DNA from: an uncultured Prevotella sp.
GTDB lineage: Bacteria > Bacteroidota > Bacteroidia > Bacteroidales > Bacteroidaceae
Assembly: GCA_900314935.1 (NCBI GenBank)
Contig: OMXE01000022.1
Coordinates: 1-56,360, forward strand
Direction of reading: 5' to 3'
Length of the DNA stretch: 56,360 nucleotides
The position numbers were made by a program, and so were the translations under genes. Positions 8,365 through 14,649 of this stretch are shown piece after piece (the first letter of the stretch is position 1; every line of letters starts with the position of its first letter). The notes beneath the pieces are model-generated. The model was given only the letters and a program-made list of their open reading frames with translations, searched no databases and was not told the origin of the DNA.

Positions 8365-9000
8365 ATGACACCCAAGGAAATAAGGAACAAACGACTGGCG
8401 GAGCGGATGATCAAGAATCTGAAACGTCGCCACATGGAAGCCTTCTACTGCGAGACGGCAGCAGAGGCAGTAAAGAAAGTATCTGAACTGATTCCCGATG
8501 GCAGTAGCGTGACGTGGGGCGGTACCATGACCATCCGCGACATGGGCATCCCGCAGGCGCTTAAGGAGCGCGGTACACTGGAGGTGCTCGATCGTGATCT
8601 GGTTGAGACTGACGAGGAGAAGCTGCAGATGTATGTCCGCGCCTTCACCACCGATGTCTATCTGTCGAGTGCCAATGCCATCTCCGAGGACGGAGTGATT
8701 GTGAACATCGATGGTAACGGCAATCGTGTGGCAGCCATCACATGGGGACCCAAGAAGGTGATCTTCGTCATCGGACTGAACAAGGTGGCTCAGACTGTTG
8801 AGGCTGCGTTGGCTCGTGCCCGTTCCACCGCATCGCCCATCAATGCCGCCCGCTTCGATATCGACACCCCCTGTCAGGTGGATGGTGTGTGTCATAACTG
8901 CAACTCGCCGCAAAGCATCTGCAACTACGTACACTTCCTCCGCAACTCTCCCAAGAGCCGCCACACCGTGGTGCTCGTCGGCGAAGACTTCGGCTATTAA
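8365..9000 (+). CDS. LUD-domain protein (LutC/YkgG-like)
   Basis: 211 residues of the LUD (DUF162) family. Recognisable blocks are SVTWGGTMTIRDMGI, the EDGVIVNIDGNGNRVAAITWGP core and a cysteine cluster near the end (CQVDGVCHNCNSPQSIC, four or five Cys). In LutABC operons LutC acts in lactate oxidation, but no LutA or LutB gene is adjacent, so this is an orphan copy of unknown substrate. The cysteine cluster could bind metal or iron-sulphur; that is inference. Confidence 0.82.
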   Translation: MTPKEIRNKRLAERMIKNLKRRHMEAFYCETAAEAVKKVSELIPDGSSVTWGGTMTIRDMGIPQALKERGTLEVLDRDLVETDEEKLQMYVRAFTTDVYLSSANAISEDGVIVNIDGNGNRVAAITWGPKKVIFVIGLNKVAQTVEAALARARSTASPINAARFDIDTPCQVDGVCHNCNSPQSICNYVHFLRNSPKSRHTVVLVGEDFGY

Positions 9001-9001
9001 C

Positions 9002-9037
9002 CCCATTAAGCCCATCAAGCCCATTAAGCCTATTACA
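9002..9037 (+). repeat. Nonanucleotide tandem array
   Basis: Four tandem units of CCCATTAAG type begin one base after the LUD stop codon: CCCATTAAG, CCCATCAAG, CCCATTAAG, CCTATTACA. They fill most of the 54-bp gap before the phosphatase gene. Confidence 0.85.
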
Positions 9038-9054
9038 ATCAAAACAATACAACA

Positions 9055-9807
9055 ATGAAAAAGAACAACTTTTGGATGCTCATCGTCATCCTACTCTTCT
9101 GCGGCATGACCGTTCAGGCACAAGACAATGAAAAAAAGGAACCTGGTCCTTACATGTCTGCCCGGCACTTGCCCAACATGCTGAAATGGTTACCCGCTCC
9201 TCCTGATACCACGAGCGAAGAATTTGTCCACGACATCATGCGTTATATGTGGGGCAAGAAACAGCGCCTCAATCCCGAGCGTGCTGCCATTGCTATCCGC
9301 GATGCCGTGTGGAACATCGATTCCACCCTTGCAGAGTATTTTGTACCGTTCGGAATGGAGATCTCAGCAGAGAAGACTCCCGATATCTACAACTACCTCA
9401 TCAGGAGTATCAAGACCTGCGATCAAATGGGTACCAGGGCAAAATGGTTCTACCGTCGTAAGCGTCCTTTCATGCGCATGAATGAACATATGCTCACCCG
9501 TAACGAGGAGGCAGGACTGGTCAACAACGGTTCCTATCCCTCCGGTCATACCATTCGTGGGTGGAGTGCCGCCCTGTTACTGGCAGAGCTCAATCCTGCA
9601 GCTGCCGACACCATCCTGGCCCGTGGCATGATGTATGGCGACAGTCGTGTCATTGTAGGAGCCCATTGGCAGAGCGATGTCGATGCGGGTCGTCTGGCCG
9701 GTAGCGCAGCAGTCCTTGCCCTCCACAACAATGCTGAGTTCCTGGAAGACCAGGCCAAGGCACGCGCGGAGTTCCAACGACTCACACAAGCCAGAAAGGA
9801 AGAATAA
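9055..9807 (+). CDS. Class A-type acid phosphatase (PAP2 superfamily), secreted
   Basis: 250 residues with a signal peptide (about 1-22, ending VQAQ). The three PAP2 motifs are complete: K130-x6-R137-P138, PSGH (162-165) and S197-R198-x5-H204-x3-D208. His165 and His204 are the expected catalytic residues. It should hydrolyse phosphomonoesters in the periplasm, like PhoN. Its length and soluble nature separate it from membrane lipid phosphatases. It converges on the PrsW-type gene. Confidence 0.9.
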   Translation: MKKNNFWMLIVILLFCGMTVQAQDNEKKEPGPYMSARHLPNMLKWLPAPPDTTSEEFVHDIMRYMWGKKQRLNPERAAIAIRDAVWNIDSTLAEYFVPFGMEISAEKTPDIYNYLIRSIKTCDQMGTRAKWFYRRKRPFMRMNEHMLTRNEEAGLVNNGSYPSGHTIRGWSAALLLAELNPAAADTILARGMMYGDSRVIVGAHWQSDVDAGRLAGSAAVLALHNNAEFLEDQAKARAEFQRLTQARKEE

Positions 9808-9812
9808 ACACG

Positions 9813-10523
9813 CTACGTAAGAGGGTTCTGCTTGTCATTGTTAACCATGGCAAGCACCTTCTTACGGGCATAGATATGAAGTCTGTAGGTAAGGTAAACG
9901 GCTCCGCAGAAGCAGATGCCGCCAAGAGCCGCATTCACCATGGCTGACATGAGGAGTGCGTCGTATAGTCCATGTGCCAACACCGGAGCTACAAGAATCA
10001 TCGCCCATGTTCTGCGCGAACGATTCACAAAGTGGTAAACAGAGTAATAGTAGCCCATCAGTACGGCAAAAGCATAATGTCCCGGAACGGCCATCAGCGA
10101 GCGTAGGAAAGCCACCGACAGCCAGTCGTCTGCGTTATCGAAGAGATACAGAATATTCTCCAGTCCTGCAAACCCCAATCCCACACATACCGCATACACA
10201 ATACCGTCGAAGTGTTCGTCGAAATACGGATTGTTCTTCAGAATCCTATGTAAGGCAAACAGTTTGAATGCCTCTTCGGGAATGGCAGCCACCATGAAGG
10301 CATCGACCGTTGTTCCGAAGAGGGTGGTGGGTCCACCCTCGCCGAAGAGCACCCCACTGATCATCGATTCCACCATAGCAACAGGCAGACAGATCAGCAC
10401 ACCATAGCACGTTGCTTTGATGAGTAATGATGTGGGTTCTTTTTTCCGGTCCATTTTCCAGATATACCCCCAAAACAGAATGGCAGGCAGTAGCGCAGCC
10501 GCGATGATGATCAGGAATTCCAT
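9813..10523 (-). CDS. PrsW-family intramembrane metalloprotease
   Basis: 236 residues with about seven hydrophobic segments. The PrsW signatures are present: the EE pair in IPEEAFK (residues 83-84), FDGIVYAVCVGLGFAGLEN, PGHYAF and LAHGLYD with the candidate metal-binding histidines. In Bacillus, PrsW starts release of an ECF sigma factor by cutting an anti-sigma factor. No sigma or anti-sigma gene is adjacent here, so its substrate is unknown. The start is 12 bp from the stop of the BASS transporter gene upstream, suggesting one transcript. Confidence 0.85.
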   Translation of the reverse strand: MEFLIIIAAALLPAILFWGYIWKMDRKKEPTSLLIKATCYGVLICLPVAMVESMISGVLFGEGGPTTLFGTTVDAFMVAAIPEEAFKLFALHRILKNNPYFDEHFDGIVYAVCVGLGFAGLENILYLFDNADDWLSVAFLRSLMAVPGHYAFAVLMGYYYSVYHFVNRSRRTWAMILVAPVLAHGLYDALLMSAMVNAALGGICFCGAVYLTYRLHIYARKKVLAMVNNDKQNPLT

Positions 10524-10535
10524 TCTTCGATGTTG

Positions 10536-11510
10536 TTATGCAATACCTTTTTTCTTGTCATATTGTTGGAAGAGACCAGCGAGTATCGTACCACTGATGC
10601 TGTGCCAGGCACATGATATGGCGCAGGGCAGTACGGCAAGAGGCTGTGCAGCAAAGAACGTACTGGCAAGAACAGTGGCCAGTCCGGCATTCTGCATTCC
10701 CACCTCGATGGATATGGTGCGTTTCTTTGCTGTGTTGAATCGTGCGAGCTTTCCCGACAGCCATCCCATCATATAGCCTAAGGTGTTATGACAGAACACC
10801 ACGGCAAAGGTCCAGAGGAACAGCATCAGTCCGCGGGCCACCAGGTCATCGTGCACGGTAGAGATTACACCGCCCACGATGCAGGCCAAACAGATCACGC
10901 TCAGTCCGGGCATCAACGACTGTATCGTTGGAAAGCACTCCTTCTTCGAATACGTGTAGTTCAGGAAACAGCCAATGGCCACAGGGATAATCGTCACGAT
11001 GAGGATATTGAGGAACATGCCGATGGTGTCTATCTTGATGATCTCACCAGCCGTCAGCTCCATTAGCAGCGGAGTCATCACAGGTGCCAGTAGGGTAGAG
11101 GCGCAGGTCATTCCCACCGAGAAGGCCACATCGCCATGACATAGGTACGACATGATATTACTCGACACACCGCCGGGACAGCAGCCCACCAGCAGAATAC
11201 CCAAGGCCAAGGCAGGCTCCAAGCGAAACACATGCACCAGCAGATAGGCCACACAGGGCATGATGATAAACTGTGCGCAGGCACCGATGAAGATGTCCCA
11301 CGGGCGATGCGCCAGAATACGGAAATCCTGCGTGGTAAGGGTAAGTCCCATGGTCAGCATGATGATTCCTAAAATCACCGTCTGCGTATTCCCCCTCACC
11401 CAGTTAAAGGTGTCAGGCACAAAAAAAGTAAATACGGCCACGGCAATCACCGTCAAAGAAGCATTTGCCGCCAGCCACCTACTGATCTTTTGAAAAGCTG
11501 CTATTCTCAT
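10536..11510 (-). CDS. Bile acid:sodium symporter family (BASS) transporter
   Basis: 324 residues, about ten membrane segments. Typical BASS blocks: NTQTVILGIIMLTMGLTL near the start, LVGCCPGGVSSNIMSYLCHGDVAFSV mid-protein (split at GGVSS), and SIEVGMQNAGLATVLA. Substrates of such proteins range from bile acids to pantoate and pyruvate, so none is assigned. The -7 box TACCTTTG (11526-11519) lies 8 bp before the ATG, so it looks leaderless. A paralogue with the same features is at 36.7-37.7 kb. Confidence 0.88.
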   Translation of the reverse strand: MRIAAFQKISRWLAANASLTVIAVAVFTFFVPDTFNWVRGNTQTVILGIIMLTMGLTLTTQDFRILAHRPWDIFIGACAQFIIMPCVAYLLVHVFRLEPALALGILLVGCCPGGVSSNIMSYLCHGDVAFSVGMTCASTLLAPVMTPLLMELTAGEIIKIDTIGMFLNILIVTIIPVAIGCFLNYTYSKKECFPTIQSLMPGLSVICLACIVGGVISTVHDDLVARGLMLFLWTFAVVFCHNTLGYMMGWLSGKLARFNTAKKRTISIEVGMQNAGLATVLASTFFAAQPLAVLPCAISCAWHSISGTILAGLFQQYDKKKGIA

Positions 11511-11685
11511 GATGCCTGCAAAGGTACAAGTTTTATTCGGTTATTCAAAGAAATACGTCGATGATTATTTCTATGTTTCAAGAAGTGATGACGGGAGCCC
11601 TGTTCCTTGGCACGAGAAAAGTCGGAATTAATATAAAAATAGTTACAATTCAATAGCTTGTCTTGGATGACATGGAATTTTTGTT

Positions 11686-11693
11686 TATCTTTG
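11686..11693 (+). promoter_or_regulatory. -7 box in front of the Cas3 HD remnant
   Basis: TATCTTTG, followed by a 37-bp leader containing GGAGG. It suggests the broken gene can still be transcribed. Confidence 0.45.
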
Positions 11694-11730
11694 CGGAGGT
11701 TGACGCTGATGAAATCAAAGCATATGGACT

Positions 11731-12090
11731 ATGACTAGAAATACTAAATCTATCATTTCTCACGTTCGACAATCTGATAAAATCATTCAGACAAATGACG
11801 AACACCAGCAAGGAGTAGCACAAAGAGCAGAATCCTTTGCTGCAGAGTTTGGTATGGGTGATTGTGGACGAGTCATGGGCTTGCTGCACGACAAAGGGAA
11901 GGAACAGGAGGAATGGCAAAAGTATATTAAAGGTATTACTGGCCTTAACAAGGAATATGCTCAAGTAAATGGGCAGGACCACCTGCACCCGCACCTATTC
12001 ACCGCCGCAGGTAAGGGCGATCGTGGAGGCGCTGGGGGAACCGTAGTTTTAGACATAAGAACTCTTAGACATAATAACATAAGAACATAA
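11731..12090 (+). pseudogene. Truncated CRISPR-associated Cas3'' HD-domain gene
   Basis: 119 residues. The first 75 match the N-terminus of a type I Cas3 HD nuclease: SHVRQSDKIIQTNDEHQQGV with a conserved His, then GLLHDKGKEQEEWQKYI with the HD pair and the DxGK pattern. Homology stops around residue 78; the tail (GQDHLHPHLFTAAGKG...) does not look like Cas3, and the remaining HD residues and the entire helicase are absent. No other cas gene and no repeat-spacer array is present. I read it as the remnant of a lost type I CRISPR-Cas locus; a stand-alone HD protein is less likely because the domain is incomplete. Confidence 0.6.
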
Positions 12091-12122
12091 TTAATTCTCG
12101 TTGTGACATATAAGCCTAGTTA

Positions 12123-12184
12123 GTGGGTGTTATAAGGCTGATAAGTGGGTGTTATAAGGCTGATAACGAGGTGTTATAAGGCTT
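12123..12184 (+). repeat. 22-bp tandem repeat, about 2.8 copies
   Basis: Units built on GTGTTATAAGGCTGATAA repeat at 12123, 12145 and 12167 with period 22; the last is partial and diverged. The region between the Cas3 remnant and the VirE remnant (12091-12358) holds this repeat and the long inverted repeat, and no gene. Confidence 0.75.
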
Positions 12185-12212
12185 GTAGAAATCGAACTAA
12201 ATACAGGAAAGT

Positions 12213-12325
12213 GGTGTAGAGGTGTAGAGGGTGTAGAGCATTTTTATAAACTTATATATTTAATATCCCTCGCGCGCGCACGGGGATTTTGTGAAAACCC
12301 TCTACACCCTCTACACCTCTACACC
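12213..12325. repeat. Perfect 26-bp inverted repeat
   Basis: The left arm (12213-12238, starting GGTGTAGAGGTGTAGAGG) and right arm (12300-12325) are exact reverse complements. They are built from GGTGTAGA units, with a 61-bp A/T-rich loop holding a CGCGCGCGCA run. It lies just past the stop of the VirE/DUF3874 remnant, so transcription from either side would make a very stable hairpin. Similar GTGTAGAGG repeats accompany VirE-type genes in other Bacteroidota as far as I recall. Confidence 0.85.
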
Positions 12326-12358
12326 AGATAGAGTAGTTTCTTTATATATAAAAACTAC

Positions 12359-12745
12359 TCAAAAAGGCTGATCGGTATCCTCTAAAGGCCTGGTTTTCTG
12401 ATATTCGTCTATATCGATTATCTTTCGCTCTAATACGTGGTAGGATTTACCATGTTTGGTCCTGATACTTTCAAAGCCCATCTTTTTCATGACCTGTCCC
12501 ACACGGTTTACCGACAACGGTTTCTTGATGCCGCCATTGATCTTTTCGAGGATGGTGGCAGCGTTGACCCATGTGCCGGAGTAGTCGGTGTCGGTCAAGG
12601 CGTAGTACTTCGAGATGAGCTGTTCCTCGATGGAAGGCGTCTCGAACTGCTTGTTACGCTCGTTCAGGTGGATGATCTCTTCGCGCGTGAACCAGTAACG
12701 GAAGGAAGAGCCATAGAGGAAGAAGGCCTGCGCGTAGAGCTTCAT
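12359..12745 (-). pseudogene. C-terminal fragment of a VirE/DUF3874 mobile-element protein
   Basis: 128 residues resembling DUF3874, the C-terminal domain of VirE N-domain/primase-like proteins of Bacteroidota mobile elements: AFFLYGSSFRYWFTREEI, NERNKQFETPSIEEQLI, and the winged-helix-like KPLSVNRVGQVMKKMGF. Full proteins of the class are several hundred residues long; the N-terminal and ATPase parts are missing and the neighbouring upstream gene is unrelated, so this is a truncated remnant. The ATG at 12745 may be only an internal methionine. Confidence 0.6.
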
Positions 12746-12791
12746 ATAGTCGATATGTAAGTAGTTATGGAGTTAACTTGCGAAAGTTGAG

Positions 12792-13355
12792 TTACTGACT
12801 GAATAGGAACTGCTGGTCGGCATATTCCCACTTGACGGTGCCGAAACGGATGAGACGGGCCAGCAGGGTGATGACCTTGTAACGGGGAATGGATGAACGG
12901 CGGACAAGCTGATTTAGGGTCCCTTGCCGTTTAGGAGATTCCCGCCAGAGGGCAAGGTGAACAGGTGAGGCAATGATGTTCTCGTCGTTGATACGGATAT
13001 AGGCACGCATCTTCCCTTCTTCCGTCTGGGCACATACGGGTCTTTTGTCTGAAGGGGGTACCGTGGCAACAACAATGGTTCGCCCATCTACATGAAACGT
13101 GTCGAACTGGATACTCGGCTCCGGCTTGCAGTACTTATATGCGGCCTGATGCATCATGTAGATCTCTTCTTCTGAACGCACCCCAGAGAGATGACCGTCG
13201 TCACGAACACCGATCAATAGTCGGCCCCCGTCGGTGTTGGCAAAGGCAGACACCGACTTGGCGAGCTTGCAGGCATCGGAAACACGGTATTTGAAGTCCT
13301 GCTGCTGATGTTCACCCTGACGGATGAGATCAAGAAGGTATTTCTTATCGTCCAT
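12792..13355 (-). CDS. AlbA_2 (Schlafen-type) putative DNA-binding domain protein
   Basis: 187 residues. The N-terminal half is an AlbA_2 domain: QQDFKYRV, AKSVSAFANTDGGRLLIGV and the DDGHLSGV turn. The C-terminal part (about 145-187) looks like a small winged helix. These proteins are often annotated as transcriptional regulators or ATP-binding proteins and are frequent in accessory regions; the function here is not known. The -7 box TATCTTTG (13370-13363) is 7 bp from the ATG, again leaderless. Confidence 0.75.
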   Translation of the reverse strand: MDDKKYLLDLIRQGEHQQQDFKYRVSDACKLAKSVSAFANTDGGRLLIGVRDDGHLSGVRSEEEIYMMHQAAYKYCKPEPSIQFDTFHVDGRTIVVATVPPSDKRPVCAQTEEGKMRAYIRINDENIIASPVHLALWRESPKRQGTLNQLVRRSSIPRYKVITLLARLIRFGTVKWEYADQQFLFSQ

Positions 13356-13434
13356 GATTCTACAAAGATACGGCTTTCTTCTGAATCTCCCACACCTTTT
13401 TCCCTTAATTCTTTGTGGTTTATCATTTATTTGC

Positions 13435-13442
13435 TATTTTTG
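13435..13442 (+). promoter_or_regulatory. -7 box before the small membrane protein gene
   Basis: TATTTTTG. A nine-codon ORF starts 22 bp downstream at 13465 and its TGA (13492-13494) overlaps the start codon at 13491. Confidence 0.4.
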
Positions 13443-13490
13443 TGGCGTCAAAGAGTATATTTCAATGGAAGTGATAAATGTTTTGAGTAT

Positions 13491-13628
13491 ATGATGTGTG
13501 ATACTGTGATTACTTGGGCAAAGGAGAACTTTATGTTTATTTCTCTGATAGTGGGGGTGATTGGTGTTGTAATCGCCTTCATCTCCTTGGTTTATGAGAT
13601 TAAGAAGAAAAGGAAAGAACGTAAGTGA
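13491..13628 (+). CDS. Small single-span membrane protein, unrecognised
   Basis: 45 residues: a short polar N-terminus, one strongly hydrophobic helix (about residues 15-36, FISLIVGVIGVVIAFISLVY) and a basic tail rich in Lys/Arg, the layout of an N-out, C-in single-pass protein. An adjacent ATG at 13494 is an equal start choice. It is followed within 20 bp by the repeat-protein gene with a strong GGAGG, so the two may form an operon. I do not recognise a family. Confidence 0.45.
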   Translation: MMCDTVITWAKENFMFISLIVGVIGVVIAFISLVYEIKKKRKERK

Positions 13629-13647
13629 TAATATAGGAGGAATGTAT

Positions 13648-14061
13648 ATGAAAAGGAAGATGATACTGATGATGGTGCTGTTGTTCTTTGCTGTGGTGTG
13701 TCCGGCTCAGAGCATTCGTAACAGTAACAACTCGGTGATAGCAAAGGTTGAGGCTGACGGGACTATCAGGAACAGTAATAACTCGGTGGTGGCACGAATC
13801 AACAGTAATGGGGATATACGTGACAGTAACAACCGTCTGCTAGGAAAGATAGGTAGTAATGGAGACATCAGGAATAACAACAACTCATATCTGGGAAAGG
13901 TAGAGAGTAGCGGAACGGTGAGGAACAGCAACAACTCCTTGTTAGGGAAGGTTGACTCGGATGGTACCGTTAGAAACAGCAACAATAGCGTCATCGGTTA
14001 TGCGAAAGGGGTTCCCATGCGCTATGCAGCCGTCTTCTTTTTCTTCCACTTCTGGATGTAA
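13648..14061 (+). CDS. Secreted 17-residue-repeat beta protein (5-fold beta-flower-like)
   Basis: 137 residues. Signal peptide about 1-20 (ending CPAQS), then six consecutive 17-residue repeats of the form IRNSNNS-V-A-V-DGT (each with RNSNN or RDSNN and a closing G-D/T), ending in an aromatic-rich FFFFHF tail. Repeated RNSNNS units match proteins named 5-fold beta-flower in Bacteroides, as I recall. The start at 13648 is chosen because GGAGG (13636-13640) sits 7 bp before it; an ATG at 13642 is too close. A clear Shine-Dalgarno is unusual for this window. Function unknown. Confidence 0.7.
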   Translation: MKRKMILMMVLLFFAVVCPAQSIRNSNNSVIAKVEADGTIRNSNNSVVARINSNGDIRDSNNRLLGKIGSNGDIRNNNNSYLGKVESSGTVRNSNNSLLGKVDSDGTVRNSNNSVIGYAKGVPMRYAAVFFFFHFWM

Positions 14062-14063
14062 TT

Positions 14064-14212
14064 CTCACGTTCGAGTAAATAAATCTATTCATTTTCTTCT
14101 CACTTAATCGAATTTTTCGTATCTTTGCCAACTAAATTGGCGAAGATACTCCATCTCGGCATAAAAAACAAATGGATTTGTTTTGTTCTGCGCTCGATTT
14201 TTCGTATCTTTG
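14064..14212 (+). promoter_or_regulatory. Two tandem family A elements forming the tRNA-Arg promoter
   Basis: The first, degenerate copy (about 14064-14127) ends in TATCTTTG. The second (about 14150-14212) is a good copy with AAACAAAT/ATTTGTTT arms, CTCGGC on the left and GCGCTCG on the right, ending in TATCTTTG (14205-14212), 19 bp before the tRNA. Confidence 0.7.
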
Positions 14213-14231
14213 TCCCCCGAATTGAGAAAAT

Positions 14232-14305
14232 GGTCCCGTAGCTTAGCTGAATAGAGCGTCAGATTCCGGTTCTGAAGGTCTTGGGTTTGAATCCCAACGG
14301 GATCA
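14232..14305 (+). tRNA. tRNA-Arg (anticodon CCG)
   Basis: A 74-nt cloverleaf. The acceptor stem is GGTCCCG/CGGGATC (one G-T pair), the anticodon stem TCAGA/TCTGA holds the loop TTCCGGT with anticodon CCG, and the T stem TTGGG/CCCAA holds TTTGAAT. The discriminator is A; CCA is not encoded. It reads CGG codons. Confidence 0.95.
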
Positions 14306-14317
14306 CTTTACAAAATT

Positions 14318-14352
14318 CGCAAGATTCTGAAATTCAGAATCTTGCGGATTTT
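14318..14352 (+). terminator. Intrinsic terminator of tRNA-Arg
   Basis: A perfect 14-bp inverted repeat (CGCAAGATTCTGAA and its complement, 14318-14346) followed by a T-rich tail, 13 bp after the tRNA. Confidence 0.75.
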
Positions 14353-14363
14353 CTTATTTTACA

Positions 14364-14384
14364 AATGCACCACATTTGCACCAC
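14364..14384. other. Possible integration (att-like) scar downstream of tRNA-Arg
   Basis: TGCACCAC occurs twice 11 bp apart (14366-14373 and 14377-14384). Repeats of the TTGCACCAC type are common at att sites of Bacteroidota integrative elements beside tRNA genes, as far as I recall. The AT-rich AbiE/STAND island starts just beyond. No integrase gene is present. The stretch 14385-14597 shows nothing else that I can recognise. Confidence 0.3.
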
Positions 14385-14597
14385 TGAGTAAGCGCCCATA
14401 AACCACATTTTTTAATGTCTAATAGCACTTCCCAATATCAAGTTCCCGCCCTCAACGACTTTATGATGCACATGTAATCAAAGACATAATAACTATTTTT
14501 AGACCAACATTCAAAAACGCCATATGTACTTCTGCTGAAGCGTTTACGACATACGAACTGATGCCGTTTTATTTTCATTTTTCACTAAACAATCAAA

Positions 14598-14631
14598 TCA
14601 TTAGTGCCCTTTAATATCGAGGCACTAATGA
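14598..14631 (-). terminator. Hairpin at the 3' end of the STAND-like gene
   Basis: TCATTAGTGCC (14598-14608) and GGCACTAATGA (14621-14631) pair perfectly over 11 bp with a 12-nt loop, 18 bp past the stop codon of the minus-strand gene. The T-tract is weak, so a terminator or mRNA-end stabiliser is likely but not certain. Confidence 0.5.
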
Positions 14632-14649
14632 TTATTAATAATGTTCAAA

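Noticed and set aside
8113..9042. Minus-strand ORF (309 codons) opposite the LUD gene
   Set aside because: Its N-terminus is the translated 9-bp repeat and the rest is a His-rich mirror of two well-supported genes.
12123..12325. Repeats that could be taken for a CRISPR array beside the Cas3 remnant
   Set aside because: The units are contiguous tandem copies (period 22) or one inverted repeat; there are no unique spacers of even length between identical repeats.
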